Shown here piece after piece: positions 11,879-20,412 of a DNA stretch of 53,730 nt. The notes below the pieces were generated by a model. That model ran no database searches and was not told where the DNA came from. It saw only the letters and a list, made by a program, of their open reading frames with translations. A program made the position numbers and the translations under genes. The stretch comes from Mycolicibacterium vaccae NBRC 14118 = CIP 105934 (GTDB taxonomy: Bacteria; Actinomycetota; Actinomycetes; Mycobacteriales; Mycobacteriaceae): contig NZ_BCRS01000018.1 of assembly GCF_001552715.1 (NCBI RefSeq), positions 1 through 53,730 of the forward strand, given 5' to 3'. Numbering within the stretch: the first letter of the stretch is position 1; every line of letters begins with the position of its first letter.

Positions 11879-13177
11879 TCAAGGCCGCGGCGAGCCGACT
11901 GTTGTCGGCGCCGGCGGGACGGTCAGGCCGACCGGCACCGCGGTGCAGAGCCGCGCGGCGGCGGCCAGCGTCAGAAACACCGCCAGCGCGGTCCATCCCG
12001 GCACCTGGCCGAGCCCGAACTTGGCGGTCACCACCAGAGTCACCGCCGACGCGCAGATCAGTGCGCCCGCCGCGGTGGTGCGCGCCCCGGTGCCGCGCAC
12101 CGGGCGGTCCCACCACGGCAGCGGGCGCCGCTCCAGCGGGGTCAGCAGCCGGAACAACACGAGCATCACCACAGCGGACACCGCTGCCCGCAGCGCGAGC
12201 CGGCCCCAGAATCCCGGGGCGGCCGGGTCGTAGGCGTCCAGCTCCACGGCGTTCAACGCGAACGCGGCGATCGCGATCGCCACGATGTGCCACAGGTACA
12301 GCGTCATCGCACCGGCGTTGCCGGCCTTCACCACGCGCCACACCCGCGGACGACAGGCCCAGCGGCCGAGTGCGCCGGCCACGCAGACGAACGCGCACGA
12401 CATCCAGATGCACTGCAGGGCCAGGACGACGGTCGGCGGTGAGACGTTGGAGACCTTCTCGGCGCCGGTGACCACGAGGGAGACCTCGTAGGGCCCGAAC
12501 GTGACGAGCGCCAACTGGCCCGCGAAGGCCGCGACCCCCGCGACGAACGCGGTGCGGACAGAGACGCGCCCGCGCGCGTAACCGACGCCGATCGCGACCG
12601 GGATCAGCCAGACGAACAGGAAGTTCAGCAGCCCGGCCTCGGGAGCCCCGGTCGCCCACCGCACCGCGTCCACCGCCGCGGCGGCACCTGTCAGCGCGGC
12701 CACCAGCATCGCCACGGCGCCCCCGGTGCGCAGCCGGATCAACGCCGGCACGAAGGCCAGTGCGACCAGGTACACACCCAGGAACCAGAGCAGCGCCACG
12801 CTCTCGGCGCCCAGGCCGGCCGCGGAGCGGGCGCCGAACACCAGGCGCGCCACGAGCAGACCCGCCGACCACGCCGCCAGATACCAGAAGACCGGCCGGT
12901 ACAGCCGCTGCGCACGGGTGAACACCCAGGTCCCCCAACGTGTCCCGGCCTGGTGGCCGTACACCGCGGCGGCGCCGCCCGCGAGGAAGAACAACGGCAT
13001 CACCTGGGCGATCCAGGTCAGGGGCGCCACCGCGGGCACCGCGCCGATCAGGTTGCCGATGCGCACACCGGAGGCGTCGATGGTGGCCAGCAGCAGCACG
13101 CTGTGCCCGAACATGACCATCAGCAACGAGCCCAGCCGGGCCACGTCCACGGCGCGATCGCGCGAGGTCGGTGTCAT
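11879..13177 (-). CDS. Acyltransferase-3 family membrane protein
   Basis: 432 aa, about ten membrane helices. The N-terminal signature RDRAVDVARLGSLLMVMFGH (Arg and His conserved in the family) opens the first helix. A long hydrophobic run follows, and near residue 285 comes AMTLYLWHIVAIAIAAF, typical of this family. Such proteins move acyl groups onto sugars or other envelope molecules across the membrane. The start ATG 13177 gives the family N-terminus; an extended frame upstream is not supported. No glycan-synthesis partner lies next to it, so the substrate is unknown. Confidence 0.85.
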   Translation of the reverse strand: MTPTSRDRAVDVARLGSLLMVMFGHSVLLLATIDASGVRIGNLIGAVPAVAPLTWIAQVMPLFFLAGGAAAVYGHQAGTRWGTWVFTRAQRLYRPVFWYLAAWSAGLLVARLVFGARSAAGLGAESVALLWFLGVYLVALAFVPALIRLRTGGAVAMLVAALTGAAAAVDAVRWATGAPEAGLLNFLFVWLIPVAIGVGYARGRVSVRTAFVAGVAAFAGQLALVTFGPYEVSLVVTGAEKVSNVSPPTVVLALQCIWMSCAFVCVAGALGRWACRPRVWRVVKAGNAGAMTLYLWHIVAIAIAAFALNAVELDAYDPAAPGFWGRLALRAAVSAVVMLVLFRLLTPLERRPLPWWDRPVRGTGARTTAAGALICASAVTLVVTAKFGLGQVPGWTALAVFLTLAAAARLCTAVPVGLTVPPAPTTVGSPRP

Positions 13178-13229
13178 GTGCCCAGCATGCCCGCCGACCG
13201 GCCGCCGGGCATGAGTAGTTCTACCGGCG

Positions 13230-14219
13230 TCAGGGCAGCGCGCGGAACAACGCGCCCAACGGACCGGCCGGGGCAGGCGGCGCGGGCAGGGCGGGCGCGG
13301 TGACGGGAGGCGCGGCCGGGACGGGACCGGCCACCGGTCCCGCGCCCGACAGGTGTGGCACACCGATGACCGAGACCGGCTGCGGCGCGGCCGGATTCGT
13401 GCCGAGCACAGCGGTAGAGGGCGCCTCGGCGACGACCGGCTCGTCGACCGCAACGGCCAGCTCGGACACCTCGGCCACCGCCGGCACCTCGGGGATCTCG
13501 GGGACCCAGACGGACTCGGGCTGCGGTGCGGCGGGAACGTCTGGGACTATCGGCAGCGGGGCCACCTCGGGTTCGGGCGGAATGACGATGGGCGCGACCG
13601 GAACGGCGGCAGGCGGGGCCGGCAGCACCGCCTCGGCGACGGTGTTGTCGGGCACGTCGTGACCCGGCCCCGGGGTGTCGATCAGCGTGTAGGCGACCAG
13701 GCCAACGACCGCCGCGACCAGGGCGACGGCCGCGGCCCTGGCGGCGAGCCCACCCGGGATCGCCGAGACGGCGGTGCGGATCCTCTGGTAGCGCTGGCTG
13801 TCGGCGATCCGGTCGAGCAGCCCCGCGCCGTTGTCGGTGGCGCCGGCGGCGCGCGCCGCGCCGTAGGCAAGCACCAGGTCCTCGTCGATGTGGCGGGCGG
13901 TCCGGTTGCGGCCTTCGAGGGCCGCGTCCTCGGTGACCGTCACGATGTCGTCGATTCCGAACAGCCGCAGCTTCGTCCGCACCCGGATCGCCGCTGTGCC
14001 GGCGGACGGGTCGCTGCCGTCCCAGACCAGCCGGACGGCGTCGATGTCGCGGTCGGCACGGAGGGCGAACGACTGGACGCTGCGTGCCGCCGCCCTGGCA
14101 ACATCGTCGACGCCGTCGACCGCGACCACGTCGTCGGCGAGAATGCTGCCGTCGCGGAGGTCGACCAGCGCCCACGCGGCACTCGTCGAGGTGAGTGACA
14201 GACCCAGGACCACGTGCAT
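13230..14219 (-). CDS. Single-pass mycobacterial protein, DUF7159-like with a proline-rich tail
   Basis: 329 aa. The N-terminal part (MHVVLGLSLTSTSAAWALVD) resembles the actin-fold-like start of a mycobacterial family now called DUF7159; that assignment is from memory. One hydrophobic segment lies at about 162-180, followed by about 150 residues dominated by Pro, Ala, Val and Glu with no predicted fold. The layout suggests a cytosolic N-domain, one membrane crossing and an extended extracellular or periplasmic tail. Function is unknown. The ATG at 14219 is the first residue of the conserved block. The acyltransferase follows 52 bases downstream and may be cotranscribed. Confidence 0.75.
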   Translation of the reverse strand: MHVVLGLSLTSTSAAWALVDLRDGSILADDVVAVDGVDDVARAAARSVQSFALRADRDIDAVRLVWDGSDPSAGTAAIRVRTKLRLFGIDDIVTVTEDAALEGRNRTARHIDEDLVLAYGAARAAGATDNGAGLLDRIADSQRYQRIRTAVSAIPGGLAARAAAVALVAAVVGLVAYTLIDTPGPGHDVPDNTVAEAVLPAPPAAVPVAPIVIPPEPEVAPLPIVPDVPAAPQPESVWVPEIPEVPAVAEVSELAVAVDEPVVAEAPSTAVLGTNPAAPQPVSVIGVPHLSGAGPVAGPVPAAPPVTAPALPAPPAPAGPLGALFRALP

Positions 14220-14350
14220 GACTACCCCCAGACTGTTGCCGGTGTGAGCTCTACATCGGCAGGTCAGCTGAACATGTTACGCACGACGCAGTCCCACCCG
14301 CCCGGCTTGTGGCGAAAACGGCGATCGCCGGAACGGACGAGCGAGCAAAT

Positions 14351-14366
14351 CTGACGCTTGCGTCAG
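14351..14366 (-). terminator. Short hairpin at the icd2 stop codon
   Basis: CTGACGC, two bases, GCGTCAG is a perfect inverted repeat overlapping the icd2 stop. On the minus strand it is followed by ATTTG. A six-pair stem with a four-base loop is the likely folded form. It is the only strong hairpin in the gap before the next minus-strand gene. Confidence 0.45.
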
Positions 14367-16600
14367 CTCCGCGCGGCTTCCAGCGCCTCGTTGAAGGTGG
14401 GGCTGGGACGCATGACCTCGGTGGTCTTCTCCCGGTCCGGGTAGTAGTAGCCGCCGATGTCGACCGGCTTGCCCTGCACCGCGTTGAGCTCCTCGACGAT
14501 TGTCGACTCGTTCTCGGCCAGGGTCTTGGCCAGCGGCGCGAAATGCTCGGCGAGCTCCTTGTCCTCGGTCTGCTCGGCCAGCTCCTGGGCCCAGTACATG
14601 CTCAGGTAGAACTGGCTGCCGCGGTTGTCGAGCTCCCCGGCCTTGCGCGACGGGCCCTTGTCGTTCTCCAGCAGCTTGCCGATCGCGGAGTCGAGGGTCT
14701 TACCGAGCAGCTCGGCCTTCTTGTTGCCCGACTTGCGGCCCATGTCCTCGAAGCTGGCGCCGAGGGCCAGGAACTCGCCGAGCGAGTCCCAGCGCAGGTG
14801 GTTCTCCTCTAGCAGCTGGCTCACGTGCTTGGGCGCGGACCCGCCGGCCCCGGTCTCGTACATCCCGCCGCCGGCCATCAGCGGCACGATCGAGAGCATC
14901 TTGGCGCTGGTGCCGAGCTCGAGGATCGGGAACAGGTCGGTGAGGTAGTCGCGCAGGATGTTGCCGGTGACCGCGATGGTGTCCTCCCCGCGGATCACCC
15001 GCTCGATCGTGTACCGCATCGCCCAGACCTGCGGCATGATCTGGATCTGCAGGCCCTCGGTGTCCTCGTCCTTGAGGTACTCCTTGACCTTCTTGCGGAG
15101 TTCCACCTCGTGCGGGCGCTCGGTGTCGAGCCAGAACACCGCAGGCATCCCGGAGGCGCGGGCGCGGGTGACGGCCAGCTTCACCCAGTCGCGGATCGCG
15201 GCGTCCTTGACGATCGGCATGCGCCAGATGTCGCCCTCCTCGACGTTCTGGCTCAGCAGCACCTCGCCGGTGTCGATGTCGACGATGTCGGCGACCCCGT
15301 CCTCGGGGATCTCGAACGTCTTGTCGTGAGACCCGTACTCCTCGGCCTTCATCGCCATCAGGCCGACGTTGGGGACGGTGCCCATCGTGGTCGGATCGAA
15401 CTGGCCGTGGGTCTTACAGAAGTTGATCATCTCCTGGTAGATCCGGGAGAACGTGGACTCCGGGTTGACGGCCTTGGTGTCCTTGGTGCGGCCGTCGGCG
15501 CCGTACATCTTGCCGCCGAGACGGATCATCGCGGGCATGGACGCGTCGACGATCACGTCGGACGGCGAGTGGAAGTTGGTGATGCCGCGGGCAGAGTCGA
15601 CCATCGCCAACTCGGGGCGGGTCTCGTGGCAGCGGTGGATGTCCTCGATGATCTCTTCGCGCTGCGAGGCGGGCAGCTTCTCGATCTTGTCGTAGAGATC
15701 GGACATGCCGTTGTTGACGTTGACGCCGAGCTCGTCGAAGAGCTTCTGGTGCTTGGCGAACGCGTCCTTGTAGAACACCTTGACCGCGTGGCCGAAGACG
15801 ATCGGGTGGCTGACCTTCATCATGGTCGCCTTGACGTGCAGCGAGAACATCACGCCGGTCTTGTAGGCGTCCTCGATCTGCTCCTCGTAGAAGGCGATCA
15901 GCGCCTTCTTGCTCATGTACATGCTGTCGATGACGTCGCCGGCCTCGAGCTTGACCTCGGGTTTGAGGACGACGGTCTCGCCGCTCTTCGTGGTCAGCAC
16001 CATCTTGACCTTGCGGTCCTTGTCGAGCGTCATCGACTTCTCGCCGTGGTAGAAGTCGCCGGTCTTCATCGTCGCGACGTGGGTGCGCGAGGCCTGCGAC
16101 CACTCCCCCATGCTGTGCGGATGCTTGCGGGCGTACTCCTTGACCGCCTTCGGTGCGCGACGGTCCGAGTTGCCCTGGCGCAGAACAGGGTTCACGGCGC
16201 TACCGAGAATCTTGGCGTAGCGCTCCTTGATGGTCTTCTCTTCGTCGGTCTTCGGCTCGCCCGGATAGTCGGGCAGGTCGTAGCCCTTGGCCTTGAGTTC
16301 CTTGATCGCGGCCAGCAGCTGCGGCACCGACGCGCTCACGTTGGGCAGCTTGATGATGTTGGTCTCCGGCAGCTGGGTCAGTTCGCCGAGCTCGGCCAGG
16401 TTGTCCGGCACCTTCTGCTCGTCGGTCAGGCGGTCGCTGAACTCGGCGAGGATGCGCGCAGCGACCGAGATGTCGGTCGACTTGACGTCGATGCCGGCCG
16501 CGGAGGCGAAGGTGCGAACCACCGGCAGGAAGGCGTAGGTCGCAAGCAGCGGCGCCTCGTCGGTCAGCGTGTAGATGATGGTCGGCTGCTCGGCGCTCAT
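14363..16600 (-). CDS. icd2: Monomeric NADP-dependent isocitrate dehydrogenase
   Basis: 745 aa, the size of the monomeric (IDH-II) enzymes that oxidise isocitrate to 2-oxoglutarate in the TCA cycle. Family hallmarks include [19 protein letters not shown] at the N-terminus, the substrate region with [33 protein letters not shown], the Lys/Ser-rich active-site region around [13 protein letters not shown], and the C-terminal [16 protein letters not shown]. It begins at ATG 16600, divergent from the lipoprotein gene with a 230-base shared upstream region. Transcription is single-gene as far as can be seen. No abnormal residue was noticed. Confidence 0.96.
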   Translation of the reverse strand: MSAEQPTIIYTLTDEAPLLATYAFLPVVRTFASAAGIDVKSTDISVAARILAEFSDRLTDEQKVPDNLAELGELTQLPETNIIKLPNVSASVPQLLAAIKELKAKGYDLPDYPGEPKTDEEKTIKERYAKILGSAVNPVLRQGNSDRRAPKAVKEYARKHPHSMGEWSQASRTHVATMKTGDFYHGEKSMTLDKDRKVKMVLTTKSGETVVLKPEVKLEAGDVIDSMYMSKKALIAFYEEQIEDAYKTGVMFSLHVKATMMKVSHPIVFGHAVKVFYKDAFAKHQKLFDELGVNVNNGMSDLYDKIEKLPASQREEIIEDIHRCHETRPELAMVDSARGITNFHSPSDVIVDASMPAMIRLGGKMYGADGRTKDTKAVNPESTFSRIYQEMINFCKTHGQFDPTTMGTVPNVGLMAMKAEEYGSHDKTFEIPEDGVADIVDIDTGEVLLSQNVEEGDIWRMPIVKDAAIRDWVKLAVTRARASGMPAVFWLDTERPHEVELRKKVKEYLKDEDTEGLQIQIMPQVWAMRYTIERVIRGEDTIAVTGNILRDYLTDLFPILELGTSAKMLSIVPLMAGGGMYETGAGGSAPKHVSQLLEENHLRWDSLGEFLALGASFEDMGRKSGNKKAELLGKTLDSAIGKLLENDKGPSRKAGELDNRGSQFYLSMYWAQELAEQTEDKELAEHFAPLAKTLAENESTIVEELNAVQGKPVDIGGYYYPDREKTTEVMRPSPTFNEALEAARS

Positions 16601-16830
16601 TGTCGTCTCCCGCGTCAGTTTCTGTCAGTTTCGAAGGCACCCTTCTGGCGAAGCCTATCGAACGACCCTGCCTTCGGAACCGGAGGACGCCACGATCGTT
16701 GGGGGCTGCGCGCCCTTTGGACACGGTGTCGTCACAGTTGGCCACCGATCCGGTGCCTGGAGTCCGGCGGCGTGATTGCGCCGCTAGATTCACGGCGTTC
16801 GAGCAAACGGATGAACGGAAGAGGCGGGAC

Positions 16831-17670
16831 ATGTCATTGACGACACGGTCGGGGTGTGGTGCTGCGGCGCTGGGTGTGGCGCTGCTGGCGGCCGGATGCT
16901 CGTCGGCGCCCGCACCGGAGGGCGCGGCAAACGCCGCCGCTGTCGCGCCTGCGCCTGCACCTGCGGTGACGGGCTCGCCGGCCGAGTGGCGTAGCGCGGT
17001 CTGCCGCGACGACGTCGACGTGGACTCGGGCACCCGCCACACCGTCACCGGCAACACGTGCGTCCCGAAGGACGGCGACGGCGTGGTCAACTTCGACCAC
17101 TTCGAGTCCGAGCCGTCGATGGACTCGGTGCTGTCCTGGCAGCCCTCCACGCATGTCGCCGAGACGGTTGTGGACGGCAAGCCGCTGGCGATCTGGACAC
17201 CGTCCGGGGAGGCTTCCGATCTGGAGCCGCTGAAGAACTTCGGCTTCACCGTCGCGTCCTATCAGGCGGCCGGCTTCGCCCGGACCACCTCCGACGCGCC
17301 CGCGGTGCTGCCGGTCGGTGACGTCGAGGTGCTTCCGCCGAACCAGTACGGCTACGTCGTGGTGCAGACCGCCGCCGGCGACACCCAGTGCATCGTCGAG
17401 GCGACGTTCATCGGGTGCGAGACCGACGGCACCAACTGGCAGCAGCATGTCGACGGCAGCGGGCCGTATCACGGTGTGCGCATCAACACCGACGGCACCG
17501 GGTCCTGGGTCGACGGCAACCTCGGGGCCGCGGCGCCGACGACACTGGCGGACAAGACCTACCGGGCGCTGGGCTGGACCATCGTGTCCACGCCGGCCGG
17601 TATGCGCTTCACCAACGACAAGACCGGTCACGGCGCGGTCGTCGGCGTCCAGAGCGTGCGACCGTTCTGA
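16831..17670 (+). CDS. Secreted lipoprotein of unknown function
   Basis: 279 aa. A signal peptide ends in the lipobox LLAAGC with the acylated Cys at 23, followed by an Ala/Pro-rich linker to about residue 50. The mature domain contains several Cys (for example AVCRDDVD, GNTCVPK, DTQCIVEATFIGCE) that could form disulphides, and repeated short beta-like segments. I do not recognise the family. ATG 16831 follows a GAAGAGGCGGG ribosome site. It is divergent from icd2 and 31 bases ahead of the cupin gene. Confidence 0.75.
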   Translation: MSLTTRSGCGAAALGVALLAAGCSSAPAPEGAANAAAVAPAPAPAVTGSPAEWRSAVCRDDVDVDSGTRHTVTGNTCVPKDGDGVVNFDHFESEPSMDSVLSWQPSTHVAETVVDGKPLAIWTPSGEASDLEPLKNFGFTVASYQAAGFARTTSDAPAVLPVGDVEVLPPNQYGYVVVQTAAGDTQCIVEATFIGCETDGTNWQQHVDGSGPYHGVRINTDGTGSWVDGNLGAAAPTTLADKTYRALGWTIVSTPAGMRFTNDKTGHGAVVGVQSVRPF

Positions 17671-17701
17671 CGGGTTGACGTCGCTTCACCCGCGGCATGG
17701 A

Positions 17702-18040
17702 ATGACTGTCATGCAGAAGGTGTCGATCGAAGCCCTGGCCCGTCAGCAGTTGGAGAGCGCGGCCGCCAGCGGCCGTAATGCCGCCGACACCGTCGTGGGT
17801 GGCCACGAGCGCGTGTTGCGCCAGACGGTGATCGGGATGCTGGCCGGCTCCGAACTCGGCGAACACGAAAACCCCGGCGAGGCCACGCTCTATGTGCTCA
17901 AGGGCTCCATCCGACTGGTGAGCGGCGACCAGCATTGGGATGCCCGGGCCGGAGACCTGGTGTTCATCCCCGACGCCCGGCACTCGGTCCTGGCGCAGAC
18001 GGATGCGGCACTGCTGCTGACCGTCGCCAAACTCCCCTGA
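17702..18040 (+). CDS. Small cupin-domain protein
   Basis: 112 aa, a single double-stranded beta-barrel. Cupin motif 1 is represented by GSELGEHENPGEATLYVLKG (His and Glu ligands) and motif 2 by GDLVFIPDARHSVLAQTDA (His ligand), so a metal-binding barrel is likely. Proteins of this size are often LuxR/stress-type cupins of unknown substrate. A second in-frame ATG at 17711 is an equally acceptable start. It lies between a lipoprotein and a secreted protein, which gives no functional hint. Confidence 0.75.
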   Translation: MTVMQKVSIEALARQQLESAAASGRNAADTVVGGHERVLRQTVIGMLAGSELGEHENPGEATLYVLKGSIRLVSGDQHWDARAGDLVFIPDARHSVLAQTDAALLLTVAKLP

Positions 18041-18140
18041 GCCCGACCGCCGTTCACCGGCGATCACGATTCGGTCAACCAGATGGTGTCGGCGGCAATT
18101 GCCACCTGCCCCCGGGACGCGGCAATTAAGGTGCTGGATC

Positions 18141-18788
18141 GTGGGTAACGCGGTGCTGGCCAACGGACGGGGACGGTGGCTGGCCGTCGCCGTCTCACTG
18201 GCGGTGTCCGGCGGCATGGTCTACGCCCAGACCGCGGTACCGCCGCGGCAGGCGCCCAGCCCGCCGAGCGCGGCGCAGCAGGACCCCACGCCGTCCCTGT
18301 CGGCGCCGCCGCCGACCGAAGCGGAGTTGCTGGCGGCCAGCGCCCCGGCGGACGCCCGGGTGTTCGACTTCGCGCTGCCCAAGGGCGTGGCACCCGAGGG
18401 CGGCCTGCAGGTCAAGACGATCTGGGCGGCCCGCGCGATCAGCGCCATGTTTCCCGAGATCACCACGATCGGCGGATACCGGCAGGATCCGCTGAAGTGG
18501 CATCCGAACGGCCTGGCGATCGACGTGATGATCCCGAGGCACAACAGCAAGGAAGGCATCGAGCTCGGCAACCAGATCGCCGGCTACGCGCTGGCCAACG
18601 CCGAGCGATGGGGTGTGCTGCACGTGATCTGGCGGCAGGGCCTCTACCCGGGTATCGGTGCGCCGAGTTGGACGGCCGACTACGGGTCGGAGACCCTGAA
18701 CCACTTCGACCACGTGCACATCGCCACCGACGGTGGTGGCTACCCGACCGGGGACGAGTCCTACTTCATCGCGTCGATGCAGAAGTAG
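18141..18788 (+). CDS. Secreted protein with an M15-like/ARB-07466-type C-terminal domain
   Basis: 215 aa from GTG 18141. A signal peptide (hydrophobic core LAVAVSLAVSGGMVYAQ) is followed by a Pro/Ser-rich linker and a C-terminal domain from about residue 85. That domain has GLQVKTIWAARAISAMFPEI, HPNGLAIDVMIP and HFDHVHIATDGG, a His...Asp...His pattern like VanY/M15 peptidases and the mycobacterial ARB-07466-like family. A cell-wall role is plausible but unproven. An earlier in-frame ATG would add a charged stretch before the signal peptide and is not preferred. Its last 23 bases overlap the 3' end of the convergent phosphodiesterase gene. Confidence 0.72.
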   Translation: MGNAVLANGRGRWLAVAVSLAVSGGMVYAQTAVPPRQAPSPPSAAQQDPTPSLSAPPPTEAELLAASAPADARVFDFALPKGVAPEGGLQVKTIWAARAISAMFPEITTIGGYRQDPLKWHPNGLAIDVMIPRHNSKEGIELGNQIAGYALANAERWGVLHVIWRQGLYPGIGAPSWTADYGSETLNHFDHVHIATDGGGYPTGDESYFIASMQK

Positions 18789-20337
18789 CTCGGGTCGCGC
18801 CGGAAGCGGCCGGCGGCCACAGCGGGACGATGCTTGCGCCCGTGACACCGGTCAGCCGCGCCACGATCTGCGCGACGACGTTCGTCCCGGCATAGGTGAC
18901 ACCTCCGACGACCTTGACGGGGGTGATCGCCAGCTGAGCCAGCGGACTGATCAGGAAGAGGTCGGCGTCGGCGACGGACTGCAGGCTCGCGGAGACGTCG
19001 GTGGTGAGCGTATCGACGAGGTAGGGCACCGAAGCGAAGATGGTGCGCGCACCCAGGGCCAGGCTGGTGCCGATATCGGGGGGTCCGTACGTGGCGATGA
19101 TGTCTTGCAGCGTGCCGCGCAGCGCCTCGTCGTTGTCCACGGGCGTGATGTCGGCGTCGCCGAGCTCGGTCAGCGACGCTCCGTCCAGCTCATCGACAGC
19201 CTCGTAGCCGAAGAGCGACAACGCCGTCGGCGTCACGTCCACGATCGAGTACTTCAGGTTGACGACGCCCTCACCGAACAGGCCGGGGCTTCGAGCAACC
19301 ACGAACGTTGTTGTCTCGTCCGGAGATTGGAAACCGTGACCCAGGCCCCGCTGTGGCTGATGGCCGTGGTCGGTCACCATGACGACGGTCCACTTCTCCC
19401 CCGTGGCCGCCTCCCATGACGTCACAGCGTTCATGATCTCGCCGAGGTTCCGATCGAAATTCGCCAGCGCCGCACGATACTCCGGCGAGTCGCCGCCGTG
19501 CTCGTGCCCGCTCTCGTCGACACCGACGAAGTAGCTGAACATGAAGTTCGCGGTGTCGGGGCTGGCGCCGGCGATCGCGCTCTCGGTCAAGTCACCGACC
19601 CTGTCGTCGGAAACCAACCAGTTCGGGTCATCGCCACTCTGCGACACGTGGTGAACGTTGTCCGCGCCGACGCCCGATGCCGCGATGCCCGAGATGACGT
19701 TCCAATTCGCGATCGAGGTGGTCTCGATGGCGCCGTCGCTGAGCGTCTCAAGTCGGGTGAAAACCGTCGGCCACTTCCTGTACGTCGACGGGGTGAAGAC
19801 GTTGTTGAGCACCCCCGTCTTCTCCCCCCAGGCACCGGTCAGCACCGCCGACCAGGACGGGTGGGAGATCGTGGTGTGCCCGACGATGGTGGAGGCGGCG
19901 GTGGTAGCACCTTGCATCAGCGCGAAGAAGTTGGTGGTGATGTCCGGGTTGTCCAGCACCCGACTGAGGTTGGTGCCATCCACACCGATCACCAGCACAT
20001 TGGGGGTGCCGTCGTCGACGTACGCCGCCTCGGGTGTGCCGGCCTCGGTACACCGAGATCTGCTGCGCGCCAACTTATTTCGCGCCGCAGCCAGCGACGC
20101 CAGCACCACCGAGCTCTGAAGCGCGGCCGACTCGTTTCCCGTCGCCTCCGACGACGCTGATGTCGCGCCCTCCGACGTTTGGCTGGCGTCCGCGGAGTCC
20201 GTCTCGGCGTGGGCCGCGGTGCGGCCGGTGATCAGCCGGAGCGGTCGTGGAAGACTCGGAGGGCCGGCGGATGGTGAGGGCCGCATGGCCATCGCGGTCG
20301 GACCAGTCAGCTCGGTCGTATCGGTAAAACCCGTCAC
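18766..20337 (-). CDS. Phosphodiesterase/nucleotide-pyrophosphatase-like protein, downstream tandem copy lacking a signal peptide
   Basis: About 523 aa from GTG 20337 (ATG 20292 or 20286 would give about 508 or 506). It is an alkaline-phosphatase-superfamily enzyme of the type I phosphodiesterase kind. The metal Asp is in VLVIGVDGTNLS (near residue 119) and the nucleophile region is TTISHPSWSAVLTG. The second metal-site segments are YFVGVDESGHEHGGDSPEY, MVTDHGHQPQ and GLGHGFQSPDE. It is closely similar to the next gene throughout the catalytic domain and the 110-residue C-terminal tail. The N-terminus differs: the hydrophobic core is gone, although AHAETDS, which matches the cleavage-site region of the other copy, is still present, and most of the acidic linker is missing. 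It may be non-exported or decaying. Confidence 0.8.
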   Translation of the reverse strand: MTGFTDTTELTGPTAMAMRPSPSAGPPSLPRPLRLITGRTAAHAETDSADASQTSEGATSASSEATGNESAALQSSVVLASLAAARNKLARSRSRCTEAGTPEAAYVDDGTPNVLVIGVDGTNLSRVLDNPDITTNFFALMQGATTAASTIVGHTTISHPSWSAVLTGAWGEKTGVLNNVFTPSTYRKWPTVFTRLETLSDGAIETTSIANWNVISGIAASGVGADNVHHVSQSGDDPNWLVSDDRVGDLTESAIAGASPDTANFMFSYFVGVDESGHEHGGDSPEYRAALANFDRNLGEIMNAVTSWEAATGEKWTVVMVTDHGHQPQRGLGHGFQSPDETTTFVVARSPGLFGEGVVNLKYSIVDVTPTALSLFGYEAVDELDGASLTELGDADITPVDNDEALRGTLQDIIATYGPPDIGTSLALGARTIFASVPYLVDTLTTDVSASLQSVADADLFLISPLAQLAITPVKVVGGVTYAGTNVVAQIVARLTGVTGASIVPLWPPAASGATRATSASTR

Positions 20338-20412
20338 ACTGGAAGAGACGCTGCGCTGCCGTCAGCGATTCATCCCGAGGGTGGCAGGGTCGGGACCACC
20401 CGGACCGCTAGG

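Noticed and set aside
14825..16624. Long plus-strand frame across icd2
   Set aside because: Shadow of the isocitrate dehydrogenase gene; no recognisable domain.
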